Positions 1 to 12,482 of a stretch of 64,000 bases of DNA are shown here, piece after piece. The position numbers were made by a program, and so were the translations under genes. Position 1 is the first letter of the stretch. Every line of letters starts with the position of its first letter. The notes beneath the pieces were generated by a model. It was not told where the DNA came from. It saw nothing but the letters and a program-made list of their open reading frames with translations, and did no database searches. Origin of the DNA: Methylophaga sp. (GTDB lineage: Bacteria > Pseudomonadota > Gammaproteobacteria > Nitrosococcales > Methylophagaceae); assembly GCA_020831825.1 (NCBI GenBank), contig JAFIFW010000001.1, positions 32,669 to 96,668 of the forward strand, read 5' to 3'.

Positions 1-597
1 TAGATGTCGGCAATGTGCTAAGCGAAGGTGCAGAGCCTGATTGTCTGGTTCGATGCTCAGGGCAAACAGCAGGTTGTTGAGTGTGTATTCATGGGCGCAG
101 TAGATTTCAGTTTGTGCGGGAAGTTGGCGAAGTCTTAGTAAGGACGCATAAAGCTGTTCAGCAGTGCCACCCAGCAACCGACCGCAACCGCCGGCAAAAA
201 GTGTGTCACCGCAGAATAGCTTGCCATCAAGCAGATAGCTGATGTGTCCAGCGGTATGTCCCGGGGTATCAAGGATTTGCACTGCTGGAAAAGCAGGATG
301 CACATTGAAACTACGGTGCTCTGAGAGGGGATGACTCATCTCAGGTATCAGTTCCTGTCGGGGGCCGAACACAGGCAAATCGGCATAGCTTTGACGCAGT
401 TCCCGGATGCCACCCACATGATCGTGATGGTGATGTGTGATAAGAATCGCGACAGGCTCAAGTTCGAGAGTTTGCAAGTTCTTAAGGACGGGCTCTGCAC
501 TGCCGGGATCGACGATCAAGGTTTCCGCGCTGTGTTCAGATTGAATCAGCCAGATATAATTGTCCTCAAATGCATTAACGGCATGCACTTTCAGCAT
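1..597 (-). CDS. gloB: Hydroxyacylglutathione hydrolase (glyoxalase II), 3' end outside window
   Basis: The gene hydrolyses S-lactoylglutathione to lactate and glutathione in the cytoplasmic glyoxalase pathway. The 199 visible codons start MLKVHAVNAFEDNYIW, and the metallo-beta-lactamase metal motif THHHHDH sits at residues 54-60. Further ligand regions follow: DTPGHTAGH, and CGDTLF with GGCGR. Family members are about 255 residues, so roughly the last 55 residues lie off the left edge. The ATG at 597 faces the methyltransferase start at 617, leaving only 19 bp between the divergent starts. No frameshift is visible. Identification is firm on the motif order. Confidence 0.95.
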   Translation of the reverse strand, partial: MLKVHAVNAFEDNYIWLIQSEHSAETLIVDPGSAEPVLKNLQTLELEPVAILITHHHHDHVGGIRELRQSYADLPVFGPRQELIPEMSHPLSEHRSFNVHPAFPAVQILDTPGHTAGHISYLLDGKLFCGDTLFAGGCGRLLGGTAEQLYASLLRLRQLPAQTEIYCAHEYTLNNLLFALSIEPDNQALHLRLAHCRHL

Positions 598-616
598 GAA
601 AGACTCCCGGTGGGTG

Positions 617-1366
617 ATGACAGATTATAGAACGCACGAGCAACAAATGTCGGAATGGTGGGCGAGTCCGCTGGGGCAGCGCCTGGACCAGTCTGAACGC
701 GATGCGTTGTTTTCACTCAAACATCTGCTGTACGGCTATTATCAAGTTCAGATTGGCGGCAACAGTCTGTTATTGCCCGGCTCCAAAAGACCCGAAGCAT
801 TGCTTCGTGCTGGTGAACATGCCGATCTGGCTGCGCAGCCCGAGAACTTGCCGTTCAAACCTCATAGTATCGATAGTTTGATGTTGATGCATGTGCTTGA
901 GTTCTCTACCGACCCACATCAATTGCTCAGAGAGGCTGAGCGAGTGCTGATGGATGATGGCACCTTGGTGTTGTGTTGTTTCAACCCACTCAGCTTATGG
1001 GGGATAAAACGCTTGTTTTCCTGGCAGGACAGGCCTCCCTGGAATGGCCACTTTTTCTCCCGCTCCAGGGTTCAGGACTGGTTGGCGCTGCTCAATTTTC
1101 AGATTATTGATCGTCGAGCGCTCGGTTTTACACTGCCCAGCCAGTCTGTTCGGTTGCTCAGATGGACCCGTTTTATGCAACGCTGGGGGGCAAGACTCTG
1201 GCCTTTTTTTTGTGGCGTGACCATTGTGGTTGCCAGTAAACGTACTATTCCACTGACACCACTGCCCGTGCGCTGGCGGCAGGCAGCGTTGTTTCCGAAA
1301 ACCCGCTTGGTTAATCGGCCTTTAACTCGTCATGACAGACACACAGGAACCCCAGAAGATGGATGA
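617..1366 (+). CDS. Class I SAM-dependent methyltransferase, YafS-like
   Basis: A 249-residue cytoplasmic protein with methyltransferase-11-like features: HVLEFSTDP at about residues 92-100 and [17 protein letters not shown] at about 108-124, the usual post-motif II region. The N-terminal glycine motif I is weak, as in YafS relatives. Substrate is unknown. I chose the ATG at 617; an in-frame ATG at 560 would run into gloB on the other strand, and another lies at 647. The gene sits opposite gloB and overlaps the rnhA start by 35 bp, the same neighbourhood as in other gammaproteobacteria. Confidence 0.8.
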   Translation: MTDYRTHEQQMSEWWASPLGQRLDQSERDALFSLKHLLYGYYQVQIGGNSLLLPGSKRPEALLRAGEHADLAAQPENLPFKPHSIDSLMLMHVLEFSTDPHQLLREAERVLMDDGTLVLCCFNPLSLWGIKRLFSWQDRPPWNGHFFSRSRVQDWLALLNFQIIDRRALGFTLPSQSVRLLRWTRFMQRWGARLWPFFCGVTIVVASKRTIPLTPLPVRWRQAALFPKTRLVNRPLTRHDRHTGTPEDG

Positions 1367-1805
1367 AGTGGATATTTTTACCGACGGCGCCTGTAGTGGT
1401 AATCCCGGGCCGGGCGGTTGGGGGGCTATTTTGCGGCTGCGTGGCAAACAGGTAGAGAAGGAATTATCCGGCGCAGAACCTGACACCACCAATAACCGTA
1501 TGGAAATGATGGCGGTCATTGCTGCTTTGGAAGCTTTGAAAAAACCTTGTAAGGTCACAATCACCACAGATTCTCAGTATGTAATGAAAGGCATGACCGA
1601 ATGGCTGTCCGGCTGGAAAGCCAAGCAGTGGAAAACCGCAGCGCGCAAGCCGGTCAAAAATGCCGATTTGTGGCAACGGCTGGACAAGGCGGTGAGTCAG
1701 CATCAAGTTAAATGGGAGTGGGTGCGTGGCCATGATGGACATCCAGACAATGAGCGTGCCGATCAACTGGCAGTCAATGCCCGGCAACAACTTCAAGCGA
1801 AATAA
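1332..1805 (+). CDS. rnhA: Ribonuclease HI
   Basis: Cleaves the RNA strand of RNA-DNA hybrids during replication and R-loop removal. The 157 residues carry the catalytic acid set: D18 in [17 protein letters not shown]58 in [10 protein letters not shown]80 in TTDSQYV and D144 in NERADQLA, with the mobile H134. Length matches the family (about 155). The start at 1332 lies inside the preceding methyltransferase frame; the ATG at 1359 (MDEVDIF) is a second possible start. dnaQ follows 11 bp downstream on the same strand. Here rnhA and dnaQ are codirectional, whereas in Escherichia coli they diverge. Confidence 0.97.
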   Translation: MTDTQEPQKMDEVDIFTDGACSGNPGPGGWGAILRLRGKQVEKELSGAEPDTTNNRMEMMAVIAALEALKKPCKVTITTDSQYVMKGMTEWLSGWKAKQWKTAARKPVKNADLWQRLDKAVSQHQVKWEWVRGHDGHPDNERADQLAVNARQQLQAK

Positions 1806-1816
1806 GAGGCTCGACG

Positions 1817-2563
1817 GTGACTGAACAACAAACAAAACGTCAGATTGTGCTCGATACTGAAACCACTGGTATCAGTACTGCAGAAGATCATCGCATCATC
1901 GAAATCGGTTGTGTGGAAATTATCAATCGTCGTGCCACCGGGCAAACCTTTCACCAATACATCAACCCTCAGAGAGAAATTGATGCCGGTGCCATAGAAG
2001 TACACGGTATTACTAACGATTTTCTTGCTGACAAACCGGTGTTTGCTGACATTGCCAAGGCGTTTATCGATTTTGTCAGCGGTGCCGAGTTAATCATTCA
2101 CAACGCACCGTTTGACGTTGGCTTTTTGGATCATGAATTCGGCAAGCTGGAGATTAATCATCGCATTGCAGATATATGTGATGTTGTTGATACGCTGAAG
2201 ATGGCGCGTGACAAACATCCTGGCCAGAAAAACAATCTGGATGCCTTGTGCAAACGCTACCAAGTCGATAACTCCAATCGAGATTTGCATGGCGCTCTAC
2301 TGGACGCCGAAATTCTGGCTGAAGTCTTCCTGGCCATGACCGGTGGCCAAGTCAGCTTGTCACTAGCTGCGGAACAACAAGAAGCTCCGACTGCCGACGA
2401 ACAGCAGCTGGACAATGCCTTTACAGCATCGACACGGCCGGCCTTGAAAATCATTCATGCAGAAGAACATGAACTGGCGGCTCACCAGGCTATGCTGGAA
2501 TTGATTGACAAAAAAAGTGATGGCGCCTGTGTCTGGCTCAAAGATAATCAGACAGCGGGATAA
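1817..2563 (+). CDS. dnaQ: DNA polymerase III epsilon subunit (3'-5' proofreading exonuclease)
   Basis: Proofreading subunit of the replicative polymerase. It starts at a GTG at 1817. DEDDh exonuclease motifs are visible: D13 and E15 in LDTETTG, D100 in NAPFDVGFLD, and H158 and D163 in RDLHGALLDAE. QVSLSL at residues 178-183 sits where the beta-clamp-binding peptide is found in E. coli epsilon. The C-terminal tail of about 60 residues would contact the alpha subunit. At 248 residues the length is normal. It ends 85 bp before grpE, and a heat-shock promoter occupies that gap. Confidence 0.96.
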   Translation: MTEQQTKRQIVLDTETTGISTAEDHRIIEIGCVEIINRRATGQTFHQYINPQREIDAGAIEVHGITNDFLADKPVFADIAKAFIDFVSGAELIIHNAPFDVGFLDHEFGKLEINHRIADICDVVDTLKMARDKHPGQKNNLDALCKRYQVDNSNRDLHGALLDAEILAEVFLAMTGGQVSLSLAAEQQEAPTADEQQLDNAFTASTRPALKIIHAEEHELAAHQAMLELIDKKSDGACVWLKDNQTAG

Positions 2564-2585
2564 TTCAAAAAAATCAGGCCATTGG

Positions 2586-2613
2586 CTTGAAATGTGTTTC
2601 TTGACCCCCAAAT
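2586..2613 (+). promoter_or_regulatory. Sigma-32 (RpoH) heat-shock promoter upstream of grpE
   Basis: CTTGAAA at 2586-2592 is followed by a 13-bp spacer and CCCCAAAT at 2606-2613. The -35 is a perfect match and the -10 differs at one informative base from the consensus CCCCATNT. The grpE ATG is 36 bp further on. The match is by eye; no transcript data are available. Confidence 0.8.
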
Positions 2614-2648
2614 AGAACCTGTCTTCAGTAAAGCTAAAACGGGTCAAC

Positions 2649-3200
2649 ATGAGTCAAGAAGAAATCAACAACACAGACAACAGTCTGGATGCAACGCCAG
2701 ACCAGCAGCCACAACCTGCTTCGGAATCACCATCCGATGCCAGCCCCGAGCAGCTGCTTGAACAAGCCCAGGCCAAAGCCGATGAGTACTGGAACGAGTT
2801 ACTGCGTGCCCGTGCGGATTTGGAAAATATGCGTCGTCGGCATAGTCGTGATCTCGAAAGTGCCCACAAGCATGCGCTCGACAAATTTGTCACCGAGCTG
2901 TTGCCGGTTTGTGACAGCCTTGAACTGGGGCTGAATGCGGCAGGCAATGAAGAAGCCAACTTGTCATCGGTTCGCGATGGTATGGACATGACACTCAAAA
3001 TGCTGATCAGTGCCATTGCCAAGTTTGGTCTGGAACAGATCAACCCGGAAGGTGAAGCCTTTGATCCGGAACTGCATCAGGCAATGGCCATGCAGCCAGT
3101 CGAGGGCAAAGAAGCCAATCAGGTGATTGCGGTCATGCAAAAAGGTTATCGCTTCAATGGGCGTTTACTCAGGCCTGCCATGGTGGTGGTCTCGCAATAA
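2649..3200 (+). CDS. grpE: GrpE nucleotide exchange factor for DnaK
   Basis: Co-chaperone that releases ADP from DnaK and acts as a thermosensor. The 183 residues have an acidic, Gln-rich disordered N-terminus (about 1-35), then a long helical dimerisation segment (YWNELLRARADLENMRRR), then the beta-wing ending GYRFNGRLLRPAMVVVSQ, a typical GrpE terminus. The gene has its own sigma-32-like promoter and lies 111 bp ahead of dnaK. It is probably induced by heat together with dnaK and dnaJ. Confidence 0.97.
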   Translation: MSQEEINNTDNSLDATPDQQPQPASESPSDASPEQLLEQAQAKADEYWNELLRARADLENMRRRHSRDLESAHKHALDKFVTELLPVCDSLELGLNAAGNEEANLSSVRDGMDMTLKMLISAIAKFGLEQINPEGEAFDPELHQAMAMQPVEGKEANQVIAVMQKGYRFNGRLLRPAMVVVSQ

Positions 3201-3225
3201 ATCGTCACCGTACAAAGTGAAGGGA

Positions 3226-3253
3226 CTTGAAATCCACTGACAGCTCCCCAACC
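3226..3253 (+). promoter_or_regulatory. Sigma-32 (RpoH) heat-shock promoter upstream of dnaK
   Basis: CTTGAAA at 3226-3232, a 13-bp spacer, then CCCCAACC at 3246-3253. It has the same -35 and spacer length as the grpE promoter 640 bp upstream, so the operon appears to have two heat-shock start sites. The dnaK ATG lies about 58 bp downstream. Confidence 0.8.
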
Positions 3254-3311
3254 TAGAGACACAACAGCTGGTATAGCCAGTCAGAGTTCAGAGAATTTCG
3301 GAGAATTATTT

Positions 3312-5228
3312 ATGGGTAAAATTATTGGAATCGATTTGGGTACCACCAACTCATGCGTAGCAGTGTTGGAAGATGGTAAAGCCCGGGTTATCGAAAACAG
3401 CGAAGGTGATCGCACTACGCCATCGATTGTCGCCTTCACTAAAGACAACGAAGTACTGGTAGGTCAATCAGCAAAAAGACAAGCGGTGACCAATCCGAGC
3501 AACACACTGTACGGTATCAAACGACTGATTGGTCGTAAGTTCAAAGAAGATGTCGTTCAGCGTGATATCGACATGGTGCCTTACAAGATTGTTGAAGCCG
3601 ACAACGGTGACGCCTGGGTTCAGGCCAATGACAAAAAAATGGCTCCACCAGAAATTTCTGCGCGTGTCTTGATGAAGATGAAAAAAACTGCGGAAGAATT
3701 CCTGGGTGAACCGGTCACAGAAGCGGTAGTTACCGTACCTGCCTACTTCAACGATTCACAACGTCAGGCGACTAAAGACGCTGGCAAGATTGCCGGTCTT
3801 GAAGTTAAACGTATCATCAACGAGCCGACCGCTGCTGCACTGGCCTACGGCATGGACAAAAAACGTGGTGATTCCACGGTTGTGGTTTATGACCTGGGTG
3901 GCGGTACCTTTGACGTATCGATCATCGAAATTGCTGACATCGAAGGTGAGCACCAATTTGAGGTGCTGGCGACCAACGGTGATACCTTCCTGGGCGGTGA
4001 AGACTTTGACCAGCGCATCATTGATTTTCTGGTCAGCGAGTTCAAGAAAGATCAAGGCGTTGATTTGAGCAAGGATCCTCTGGCGCTGCAACGTCTGAAA
4101 GATGCGGCTGAAAAAGCAAAAATTGAGCTGTCCTCAAGCCAACAAACAGATATCAACCTGCCATACATCACAGCCGATGCCAGCGGTCCAAAACACATGG
4201 AAATCCGCCTGACCCGCGCCAAGCTGGAATCTCTGGTTGATGACTTGATTACACGCAGTCTTGAGCCTTGCAAAGTGGCGCTGAAAGACGCCGGACTGTC
4301 TGTTTCTGAGATTAATGAAGTCATTCTGGTCGGTGGTCAGACACGTATGCCGAAAGTACAAGAAGCTGTTAAAGAGCTGTTTGGCAAAGAACCACGCCGT
4401 GATGTAAACCCTGATGAAGCGGTGGCTGTAGGTGCGGCGATTCAGGCTGCGGTGCTGGCGGGCGATGTCAAAGATGTATTGTTGCTTGACGTGACGCCGC
4501 TGAGTCTGGGTATTGAAACCATGGGTGGTGTGATGACCAAACTGGTTGAGAAAAACACCACGATTCCGACCAAAGCACAGCAGGTTTTCTCGACCGCCGA
4601 TGACAATCAGCCTGCGGTGACTATTCACGTGCTGCAAGGTGAGCGTGAAATGGCCTCTGCCAACAAATCATTGGGCCGTTTTGATCTGGCCGATATTCCA
4701 CCTGCGCCACGCGGTGTCCCTCAAATCGAAGTGACGTTTGATATTGATGCCAACGGTATCCTCAACGTGTCGGCCAAAGACAAGGCCACAGGCAAGGAAC
4801 AATCCATTGTCATCAAGGCTTCCAGTGGTTTGAGTGATGAAGAAGTGGAAAAAATGGTCAAGGATGCCGAAGCGCATGCCGAGGAAGACCGTAAGTTCCA
4901 CGAACTGGTGACCGCGCGTAACACTGCAGATGGTTTGATTCACGCCACCAACAAGTCACTGAAAGACCTGGGTGACAAAGTTGATGCGGCAGAAAAATCT
5001 GCGATTGAATCTGCTATCGAGAGCCTGCAGGAAGCACTGAAAGGTGAAGACAAGGCTGATATCGAAGCAAAAACCAACACATTGTCAGAAGCGGCTGCCA
5101 AACTGGCTGAGCGAGCCTATGCCGAAAATGCTGAAGCAGGCGATGGTGCTGCATCAGAGTCAGCGGCCGAAGCAAGTGACGATGTTGTTGATGCCGAGTT
5201 TGAAGAAGTCAACGACGACAAGAAGTAA
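3312..5228 (+). CDS. dnaK: Molecular chaperone DnaK (Hsp70)
   Basis: ATP-driven folding chaperone in the cytoplasm, partnered by DnaJ and GrpE. The 638 residues start [18 protein letters not shown], with the phosphate loops [11 protein letters not shown] and [11 protein letters not shown], the interdomain linker [13 protein letters not shown], a substrate-binding beta domain and an alpha lid. The C-terminus is [16 protein letters not shown], a disordered acidic tail. The ribosome site GGAG is a few bases ahead of the ATG. An 11-bp hairpin follows the stop and separates dnaK from dnaJ, perhaps giving less dnaJ than dnaK message. Confidence 0.99.
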   Translation: MGKIIGIDLGTTNSCVAVLEDGKARVIENSEGDRTTPSIVAFTKDNEVLVGQSAKRQAVTNPSNTLYGIKRLIGRKFKEDVVQRDIDMVPYKIVEADNGDAWVQANDKKMAPPEISARVLMKMKKTAEEFLGEPVTEAVVTVPAYFNDSQRQATKDAGKIAGLEVKRIINEPTAAALAYGMDKKRGDSTVVVYDLGGGTFDVSIIEIADIEGEHQFEVLATNGDTFLGGEDFDQRIIDFLVSEFKKDQGVDLSKDPLALQRLKDAAEKAKIELSSSQQTDINLPYITADASGPKHMEIRLTRAKLESLVDDLITRSLEPCKVALKDAGLSVSEINEVILVGGQTRMPKVQEAVKELFGKEPRRDVNPDEAVAVGAAIQAAVLAGDVKDVLLLDVTPLSLGIETMGGVMTKLVEKNTTIPTKAQQVFSTADDNQPAVTIHVLQGEREMASANKSLGRFDLADIPPAPRGVPQIEVTFDIDANGILNVSAKDKATGKEQSIVIKASSGLSDEEVEKMVKDAEAHAEEDRKFHELVTARNTADGLIHATNKSLKDLGDKVDAAEKSAIESAIESLQEALKGEDKADIEAKTNTLSEAAAKLAERAYAENAEAGDGAASESAAEASDDVVDAEFEEVNDDKK

Positions 5229-5254
5229 TCTCATCTCGATAATGACCTTGCAAA

Positions 5255-5287
5255 CGGGCGTGGAACAAAATTCCACGCCTGTTTTGC
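5255..5287 (+). terminator. Hairpin between dnaK and dnaJ (attenuator or terminator)
   Basis: CGGGCGTGGAA at 5255-5265 pairs with TTCCACGCCTG at 5271-5281 around a 5-nt loop (one G-U pair), followed by TTTTGCTT. The T tract is short, so partial termination or 3'-end protection of the dnaK message is more likely than full termination. The dnaJ start is 25 bp on. Confidence 0.65.
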
Positions 5288-5311
5288 TTGAATAACAAGA
5301 CCAGACAAGAC

Positions 5312-6424
5312 ATGGCCAAACAAGATTACTATGAACTGCTCGGCGTGGCGCGAACTGCCACAGAGGCCGAAATCAAAAAAGCCTACCGTCGCATGGCGAT
5401 GAAGTATCACCCGGATCGTAATCCGGATGACAAAGACGCCGAAGCCAAATTCAAAGAAGCCAAAGAAGCCTACGAAGTTCTGTCTGATACCCGCAAACGG
5501 GCCGCTTATGATCAATTTGGTCACGCGGGTGTTGATAACAGTGCCGGAGCTGGCGGTTTCCGTGGTGGTGCCGGTGGTTTTAGCGATATCTTTGGCGATG
5601 TGTTCAACGATATTTTTGGCGCAGGTGGCAGACATCAGAACTATCGCGGTGCCGATCTGCGTTATCGACTTGAGTTAACGCTGGAAGAAGCCGTCGCCGG
5701 TACAACAGCCACCATCAGGATTCCAGTTCATGTGACCTGTAAAACCTGTGATGGCACAGGTGCCAAACCTGGCAGTCAGCCAGTCACTTGTACTACCTGC
5801 GGTGGGCATGGACAGGTTCGAATTCAGCAGGGTTTCTTTACCGTGCAACAAACCTGTCCACACTGTCACGGTACCGGCAAGATGATTCAGGATCCTTGCT
5901 CTGACTGTCATGGCGAAGGTGTGATTCAGGAACAGAAAACCCTGCAGGTCAAGGTGCCTGCAGGTGTGGATACCGGAGACAGAATCCGGCTGGCGGGTGA
6001 AGGTGAAGCTGGAACAGGTGGTGCGCCAGCGGGCGATCTGTATGTTGAAGTGTCAGTCAAACACCACGATGTGTTTACCCGTGATGGTAACAACCTCTTT
6101 TGCGATGTACCGATAAGCTTTATTACCGCTACATTGGGTGGTGAAGTGGAAGTGCCCACCCTCAACGGCAAGGCCGTGTTGAAAGTGCCCGAAGGCACCC
6201 AGACCGGACAGCAGTTCCGTATGCGTTCCAAAGGCGTTCAGTCGGTTCGAAGTAGTAGTCCCGGCGACTTGTTGTGTCGGGTTGTTATCGAAACGCCTGT
6301 GAAATTATCGAAAAAACAGAAAGAACTGTTACAAGCCTTTGAGGACACTCTGAAGGAGGGTAACATTGCCCACACCCCTAAACACAATTCATGGCTTGAC
6401 GCAGTCAAGCGCTTTTTTGAGTAA
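5312..6424 (+). CDS. dnaJ: Chaperone DnaJ (Hsp40)
   Basis: Delivers substrates to DnaK and stimulates its ATPase. The 370 residues contain a J domain with HPD (KYHPDRNP, about residues 33-35), a Gly/Phe-rich linker ([10 protein letters not shown]), four CxxCxGxG zinc repeats ([32 protein letters not shown]) and the C-terminal substrate domain. I chose [11 protein letters not shown] at 5312 rather than the in-frame ATG 24 bp upstream because it is the universal DnaJ N-terminus. A terminator follows before dapB. Confidence 0.98.
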   Translation: MAKQDYYELLGVARTATEAEIKKAYRRMAMKYHPDRNPDDKDAEAKFKEAKEAYEVLSDTRKRAAYDQFGHAGVDNSAGAGGFRGGAGGFSDIFGDVFNDIFGAGGRHQNYRGADLRYRLELTLEEAVAGTTATIRIPVHVTCKTCDGTGAKPGSQPVTCTTCGGHGQVRIQQGFFTVQQTCPHCHGTGKMIQDPCSDCHGEGVIQEQKTLQVKVPAGVDTGDRIRLAGEGEAGTGGAPAGDLYVEVSVKHHDVFTRDGNNLFCDVPISFITATLGGEVEVPTLNGKAVLKVPEGTQTGQQFRMRSKGVQSVRSSSPGDLLCRVVIETPVKLSKKQKELLQAFEDTLKEGNIAHTPKHNSWLDAVKRFFE

Positions 6425-6443
6425 GGGATGGATTTGCCAAGAC

Positions 6444-6478
6444 AGGCTGGCTGAGCTAACTTCTCGCCAGCCTTTTTT
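6444..6478 (+). terminator. Rho-independent terminator after dnaJ
   Basis: AGGCTGGC at 6444-6451 pairs with GCCAGCCT at 6466-6473, followed by a run of T. It closes the grpE-dnaK-dnaJ unit. Confidence 0.85.
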
Positions 6479-6486
6479 ATTTTTGA

Positions 6487-7317
<831 letters not shown>

Positions 7318-7442
7318 TTCGCTGTTGGGTTGTGGGCTTCGCTTTATCATGACTTGTCTGGTAATATGCAGGGCTCGAAACAAAAACGATAAGAATGTTT
7401 CATTGTGCGGGAATGAGACAGCATGGAAAGATGTGAGCAATT

Positions 7443-7997
7443 ATGGCTTTAGAAACACCCGTTTGTGACTTTGGCTTGTCGGCGATAGATTTCACATTGC
7501 CGGCCACTGACGGTAAAATCTGGACCCTTGAAGATTGTCGCGGTGATAACGGCCTCTTGGTCATGTTTATCTGTAATCACTGCCCTTACGTCAAAGCCAT
7601 TCTGGATCGCCTGGTGCGAGACACCAGAGAACTCAAGCAATACGGTATCAATTCGGTCGCCATTATGGCTAACGATGTTACCGAATACCCTGAGGATTCG
7701 TTGGAGAACATGCAACGTATCGCCAAACAGGCAGGGTTCAATTTTCCATACCTCTACGATGAATCTCAGCAAGTAGCCAAGGCTTATGGCGCGGTGTGTA
7801 CACCGGATTTTTTTGGCTACAACAAAGAGTTGCAATTGCAATATCGTGGGCGTCTGGATGCCAGCAGAAAAGAGGCCGCTGAACCGGATGTCAGACGTGA
7901 TCTGTTTGAATCGATGAAGCAGATTGCACAAACAGGTTACGGTCCGGATACGCAAGTACCGAGTATGGGCTGCTCGATTAAGTGGCGGGCGGCTTGA
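7443..7997 (+). CDS. Thioredoxin-family/AhpC-TSA-like redox protein
   Basis: A 184-residue thioredoxin-fold protein. The active-site-like motif CNHCPYV at about residues 41-47 follows strand GLLVMFIC, and the cis-proline region is VCTPDFFGY. There is no signal peptide, so it is probably cytoplasmic. Relatives are annotated as thioredoxin family or peroxiredoxin-like proteins and their targets are not known. It lies 26 bp ahead of transketolase and may share its transcript. The fold is clear from the motif pair; the specific role is not. Confidence 0.85.
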   Translation: MALETPVCDFGLSAIDFTLPATDGKIWTLEDCRGDNGLLVMFICNHCPYVKAILDRLVRDTRELKQYGINSVAIMANDVTEYPEDSLENMQRIAKQAGFNFPYLYDESQQVAKAYGAVCTPDFFGYNKELQLQYRGRLDASRKEAAEPDVRRDLFESMKQIAQTGYGPDTQVPSMGCSIKWRAA

Positions 7998-8023
7998 TTT
8001 TTTTTAACAGGAGAATGTAGAAA

Positions 8024-10009
8024 ATGGCTACACGCAGACATTTAGCGAATGCCATCCGTGCGTTGAGTATGGATGCAGTACAAAAGGCAAGCTCTGGCCA
8101 CCCGGGTGCACCGATGGGTATGGCAGATATTGCCGAAGTCTTGTGGAATGATCACCTGAAACACAACCCGACCAATCCGGCCTGGGCTGACAGAGATCGT
8201 TTCATCCTGTCCAACGGCCACGGCTCGATGCTGATTTATTCTCTGCTGCATCTGACTGGTTACGACCTGCCGATGGACTCTCTGAAAACTTTCCGTCAAT
8301 TGCACTCGCAATGTGCGGGCCATCCTGAATACGGCTATGCGCCAGGTGTTGAAACCACTACAGGTCCTCTGGGTCAAGGTATCACCAATGGTGTTGGTTT
8401 TGCCATGGCTGAAAAACTGATGGCGGATCAATTCAACCGTCCTGGTCATGACATTGTCGATCACCACACCTATGTATTCATGGGCGACGGCTGTCTGATG
8501 GAAGGTGTTTCTCACGAAGCTTGTTCACTGGCTGGAACATGGGGCCTGGGTAAACTGATTGCTTTCTGGGACGACAACAACATTTCTATCGACGGTCATA
8601 TCGATGGCTGGTACACCGATGACACCGTTAAGCGTTTTGAATCATACGGCTGGCACGTTCAGTCTGTAGACGGTCACGATGCTGACGCAATCAATGCAGC
8701 GATTACTGCTGCTAAAGCAGTCACTGACAAGCCCTCACTGATCTGCTGCAAAACCATCATTGGTTTTGGTTCACCCAACAAATCTGCAAGCCACGACTGT
8801 CACGGTGCGCCACTGGGTGAAGAAGAAGTTGCACTGACACGTAAAGAACTCGGTTGGGAATACGAACCATTTGTTATCCCACAAGACGTTTACGAAGGTT
8901 GGGATGGCAAAGCCAAAGGCGCTGAAGTAGAAGCTGCCTGGAATGCCAAGTTTGAAGCGTATGCCAAGGAGTATCCAGAACTGGCAGCTGAATTCAAACG
9001 TCGCATGGCCGGTGAACTGCCAGCCAACTGGAAGCAAGTGACTGACGCATTCATTGCTGAAACCAACGAAAAAGCTGAAAGTCTGGCTTCACGTCAGGCG
9101 TCACAAAAAGCGATTGCTGCTTTGGCTCCGACGCTGCCTGAATTCCTGGGCGGTTCTGCGGATCTGACCGGTTCTAACCTGACTAGCTGTTCAGCGTTCA
9201 AACATGTGTCTGGTAAAGAGCCCGGCAACTACATTTCCTATGGTGTTCGTGAGTTCGGTATGTTTGCCATCATGAATGGTATGGCGCTGCACGGCGGTCT
9301 GCTGCCTTACGGCGGTACTTTCCACATGTTCTCTGACTATGCTAAAAACGCGCTGCGTATGGCGGCATTGATGAAACAGCGTACCATTGCGGTACTGACG
9401 CATGACTCTATCGGTCAGGGCGAAGATGGTCCTACGCATCAACCTATCGAAAATACTGCCGGTCTGCGTTACATCCCGAACATGGATGTATGGCGTCCTG
9501 CGGATTCTGTTGAAGTTGCGGTTGCATGGGTTGCTGCGGTTGAGCGTACCGATGGTCCGACCAGCCTGGTACTGAGCCGTCAAGGTATTCCAGGCCGTAA
9601 GCATGATGCATCAGACTTTGAAGTTATGCGCAAAGGTGCTTATATCCTGTCAGAAGCCAATGGCAATGCTGATGTGATTCTGATCGCCACAGGTTCTGAA
9701 GTGGATCTGGCTGTTAAGTCGCAAGAAGCCCTGGCTGCAGAAGGTATCAACGCTCGCGTTGTTTCAATGCCTTCTACCAACGTGTTTGACCGTCAGGATC
9801 AAGCATACAAAGACAGCGTTCTGACACCAGGTGTCAAACGTGTTTCAATCGAAGCTGGTGTGACGGACTTCTGGCGTAAGTATGTAGGCCTGGAAGGCGG
9901 TACAGTGGGTATCGACACCTTTGGTGAATCTGCACCGGGTGGCGTACTGATGAAACACTTCGGCTTTACTGTTGAAAACGTAGTGAAAACTGTTAAATCT
10001 GTGCTGTAA
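8024..10009 (+). CDS. tkt: Transketolase
   Basis: Thiamine-diphosphate enzyme that moves two-carbon units between sugar phosphates. It is needed to regenerate ribulose 5-phosphate in the pentose phosphate and ribulose monophosphate cycles. The 661 residues show the TPP/Mg motif [18 protein letters not shown]...DDNN, the early [12 protein letters not shown] substrate loop and the second-domain motif [19 protein letters not shown] lies just before the ATG. Codon use looks highly biased, suggesting strong expression. A terminator follows, so gap is probably transcribed separately. Confidence 0.98.
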   Translation: MATRRHLANAIRALSMDAVQKASSGHPGAPMGMADIAEVLWNDHLKHNPTNPAWADRDRFILSNGHGSMLIYSLLHLTGYDLPMDSLKTFRQLHSQCAGHPEYGYAPGVETTTGPLGQGITNGVGFAMAEKLMADQFNRPGHDIVDHHTYVFMGDGCLMEGVSHEACSLAGTWGLGKLIAFWDDNNISIDGHIDGWYTDDTVKRFESYGWHVQSVDGHDADAINAAITAAKAVTDKPSLICCKTIIGFGSPNKSASHDCHGAPLGEEEVALTRKELGWEYEPFVIPQDVYEGWDGKAKGAEVEAAWNAKFEAYAKEYPELAAEFKRRMAGELPANWKQVTDAFIAETNEKAESLASRQASQKAIAALAPTLPEFLGGSADLTGSNLTSCSAFKHVSGKEPGNYISYGVREFGMFAIMNGMALHGGLLPYGGTFHMFSDYAKNALRMAALMKQRTIAVLTHDSIGQGEDGPTHQPIENTAGLRYIPNMDVWRPADSVEVAVAWVAAVERTDGPTSLVLSRQGIPGRKHDASDFEVMRKGAYILSEANGNADVILIATGSEVDLAVKSQEALAAEGINARVVSMPSTNVFDRQDQAYKDSVLTPGVKRVSIEAGVTDFWRKYVGLEGGTVGIDTFGESAPGGVLMKHFGFTVENVVKTVKSVL

Positions 10010-10038
10010 TCGCAGATTTGATAGATGCGTAATGAATC

Positions 10039-10073
10039 ATGGCCAGTGGGTGCAAGCTCACTGGTCATTTTTC
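10039..10073 (+). terminator. Rho-independent terminator after tkt
   Basis: ATGGCCAGTG at 10039-10048 pairs with CACTGGTCAT at 10059-10068 (one G-U pair), followed by TTTTTC. Confidence 0.85.
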
Positions 10074-10151
10074 TGTCATAGACGACGAGTTATGCTGATA
10101 ACTTTAGATTTATCTCAGAAGCGTCAGTTATCAGACTGACCCCGAAAATGA

Positions 10152-11159
<1,008 letters not shown>

Positions 11160-11188
11160 GCCATCGGCATAGTTGCAAAAAAATTAAC

Positions 11189-11219
11189 AGGCTTCCCCGT
11201 GAGGGGAGGCCTTTTTTTT
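11189..11219 (+). terminator. Rho-independent terminator after gap
   Basis: AGGCTTCCCC pairs with GGGGAGGCCT around GTGA, with one G-U pair, followed by eight T. A TATAAT at 11231-11236 just after it may be the -10 of a pgk promoter, but no good -35 is visible. Confidence 0.9.
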
Positions 11220-11279
11220 GAGCGCGGCGTTATAATCAGATACAGATCACAAAATTAACCGTTGAAATAAGGGGACATC

Positions 11280-12470
11280 ATGTCGGTAATCAAAATGGCA
11301 GATCTGGATCTGACGGATAAAAAAGTACTGATTCGTCAGGATCTGAATGTGCCACTCAAATCAGGTGTTGTCGCGGATGGAACCCGGATACTTGCCTCAC
11401 TTCCCACTATTAAACTGGCCCTCGAGAAAGGTGCCAAGGTCATGGTGATGTCGCATCTTGGACGGCCGACCGAAGGTGAATACGAACACAAATATTCGCT
11501 GGCGCCTGTGGCTAATTATCTGTCTGCGCTGTTGGAACAACCTGTCAGACTGGAGCAAAACTGGCTGGAGCCCGATTTCATTCCGGTGGAACGAGGCGAA
11601 GTGGTGATTTGTGAGAATGTTCGTTTTAACGTCGGCGAAAAAGCCAATGATGATGCGTTGGCGCGTCGCATGGCACAGATGTGTGATGTCTATGTCATGG
11701 ATGCCTTTGGAACTGCCCATCGGGCCCAGGCATCAACGCATGGCATCGCCAAATATGCCCCGATCGCATGTGCCGGACCTTTATTGGCGGCAGAGTTGGA
11801 GGCACTGTCCAAAGCGCTCGATAATCCTGCCCGCCCAATGGTTGCAATCGTCGGTGGTTCCAAGGTCTCCACCAAGTTAACTGTTCTTGAGACTTTGTCA
11901 GAAAAGGTTGATCAGCTGATTGTTGGTGGCGGCATAGCCAATACCTTCATCGCGGCAGCTGGCTATAATGTTGGCAGGTCTCTTTACGAAGAAGATTTGC
12001 TTGACACCTGTCGTCGCCTGACAGCCGATGCCAAACGACGCGGAGCCGATATCCCTGTGCCGATTGATGTCGTCTGCGGCAAGCATTTTGCCGAGAACGC
12101 CGAGGCAGAATTAAAGTCCGTTGACAAGGTCGCCGACGATGACATGATCTTCGATATCGGCCCAAAGTCTGCCGCAGAGTTGACTGAAATTTTAAAAAAT
12201 GCCGGTACTATTGTCTGGAATGGGCCACTGGGCGTATTCGAATTCAGCCAGTTCTCTGAAGGCACAAAGGAAATCGCCATGGCGATTGCTGAATCAAATG
12301 CTTTCTCTATTGCCGGCGGCGGTGACACGCTTGCCGCAGTATCAAAATTCAAAATTTGTGATGATGTTTCATATATTTCCACGGGTGGTGGTGCTTTTCT
12401 TGAGTTTCTGGAAGGCAAGAAGTTACCGGCAGTCGAAATTCTGGAACAACGGGCTGCTCAACAATCCTGA
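11280..12470 (+). CDS. pgk: Phosphoglycerate kinase
   Basis: Transfers phosphate between 1,3-bisphosphoglycerate and ADP. The 396 residues contain the N-domain signature [10 protein letters not shown], the SHLGRP substrate loop, [11 protein letters not shown], the hinge region with GGSKVSTKL, and the C-domain nucleotide loop GGGDTLAAV. It lies 12 bp ahead of pyk, so the two should be cotranscribed. AAGGGG precedes the ATG. Confidence 0.98.
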   Translation: MSVIKMADLDLTDKKVLIRQDLNVPLKSGVVADGTRILASLPTIKLALEKGAKVMVMSHLGRPTEGEYEHKYSLAPVANYLSALLEQPVRLEQNWLEPDFIPVERGEVVICENVRFNVGEKANDDALARRMAQMCDVYVMDAFGTAHRAQASTHGIAKYAPIACAGPLLAAELEALSKALDNPARPMVAIVGGSKVSTKLTVLETLSEKVDQLIVGGGIANTFIAAAGYNVGRSLYEEDLLDTCRRLTADAKRRGADIPVPIDVVCGKHFAENAEAELKSVDKVADDDMIFDIGPKSAAELTEILKNAGTIVWNGPLGVFEFSQFSEGTKEIAMAIAESNAFSIAGGGDTLAAVSKFKICDDVSYISTGGGAFLEFLEGKKLPAVEILEQRAAQQS

Positions 12471-12482
12471 GGGAGTTCTAGC

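Noticed and set aside
3756..4637. Long antisense frames inside dnaK
   Set aside because: They are shadows of a highly biased gene on the plus strand with no ribosome sites or recognisable domains.
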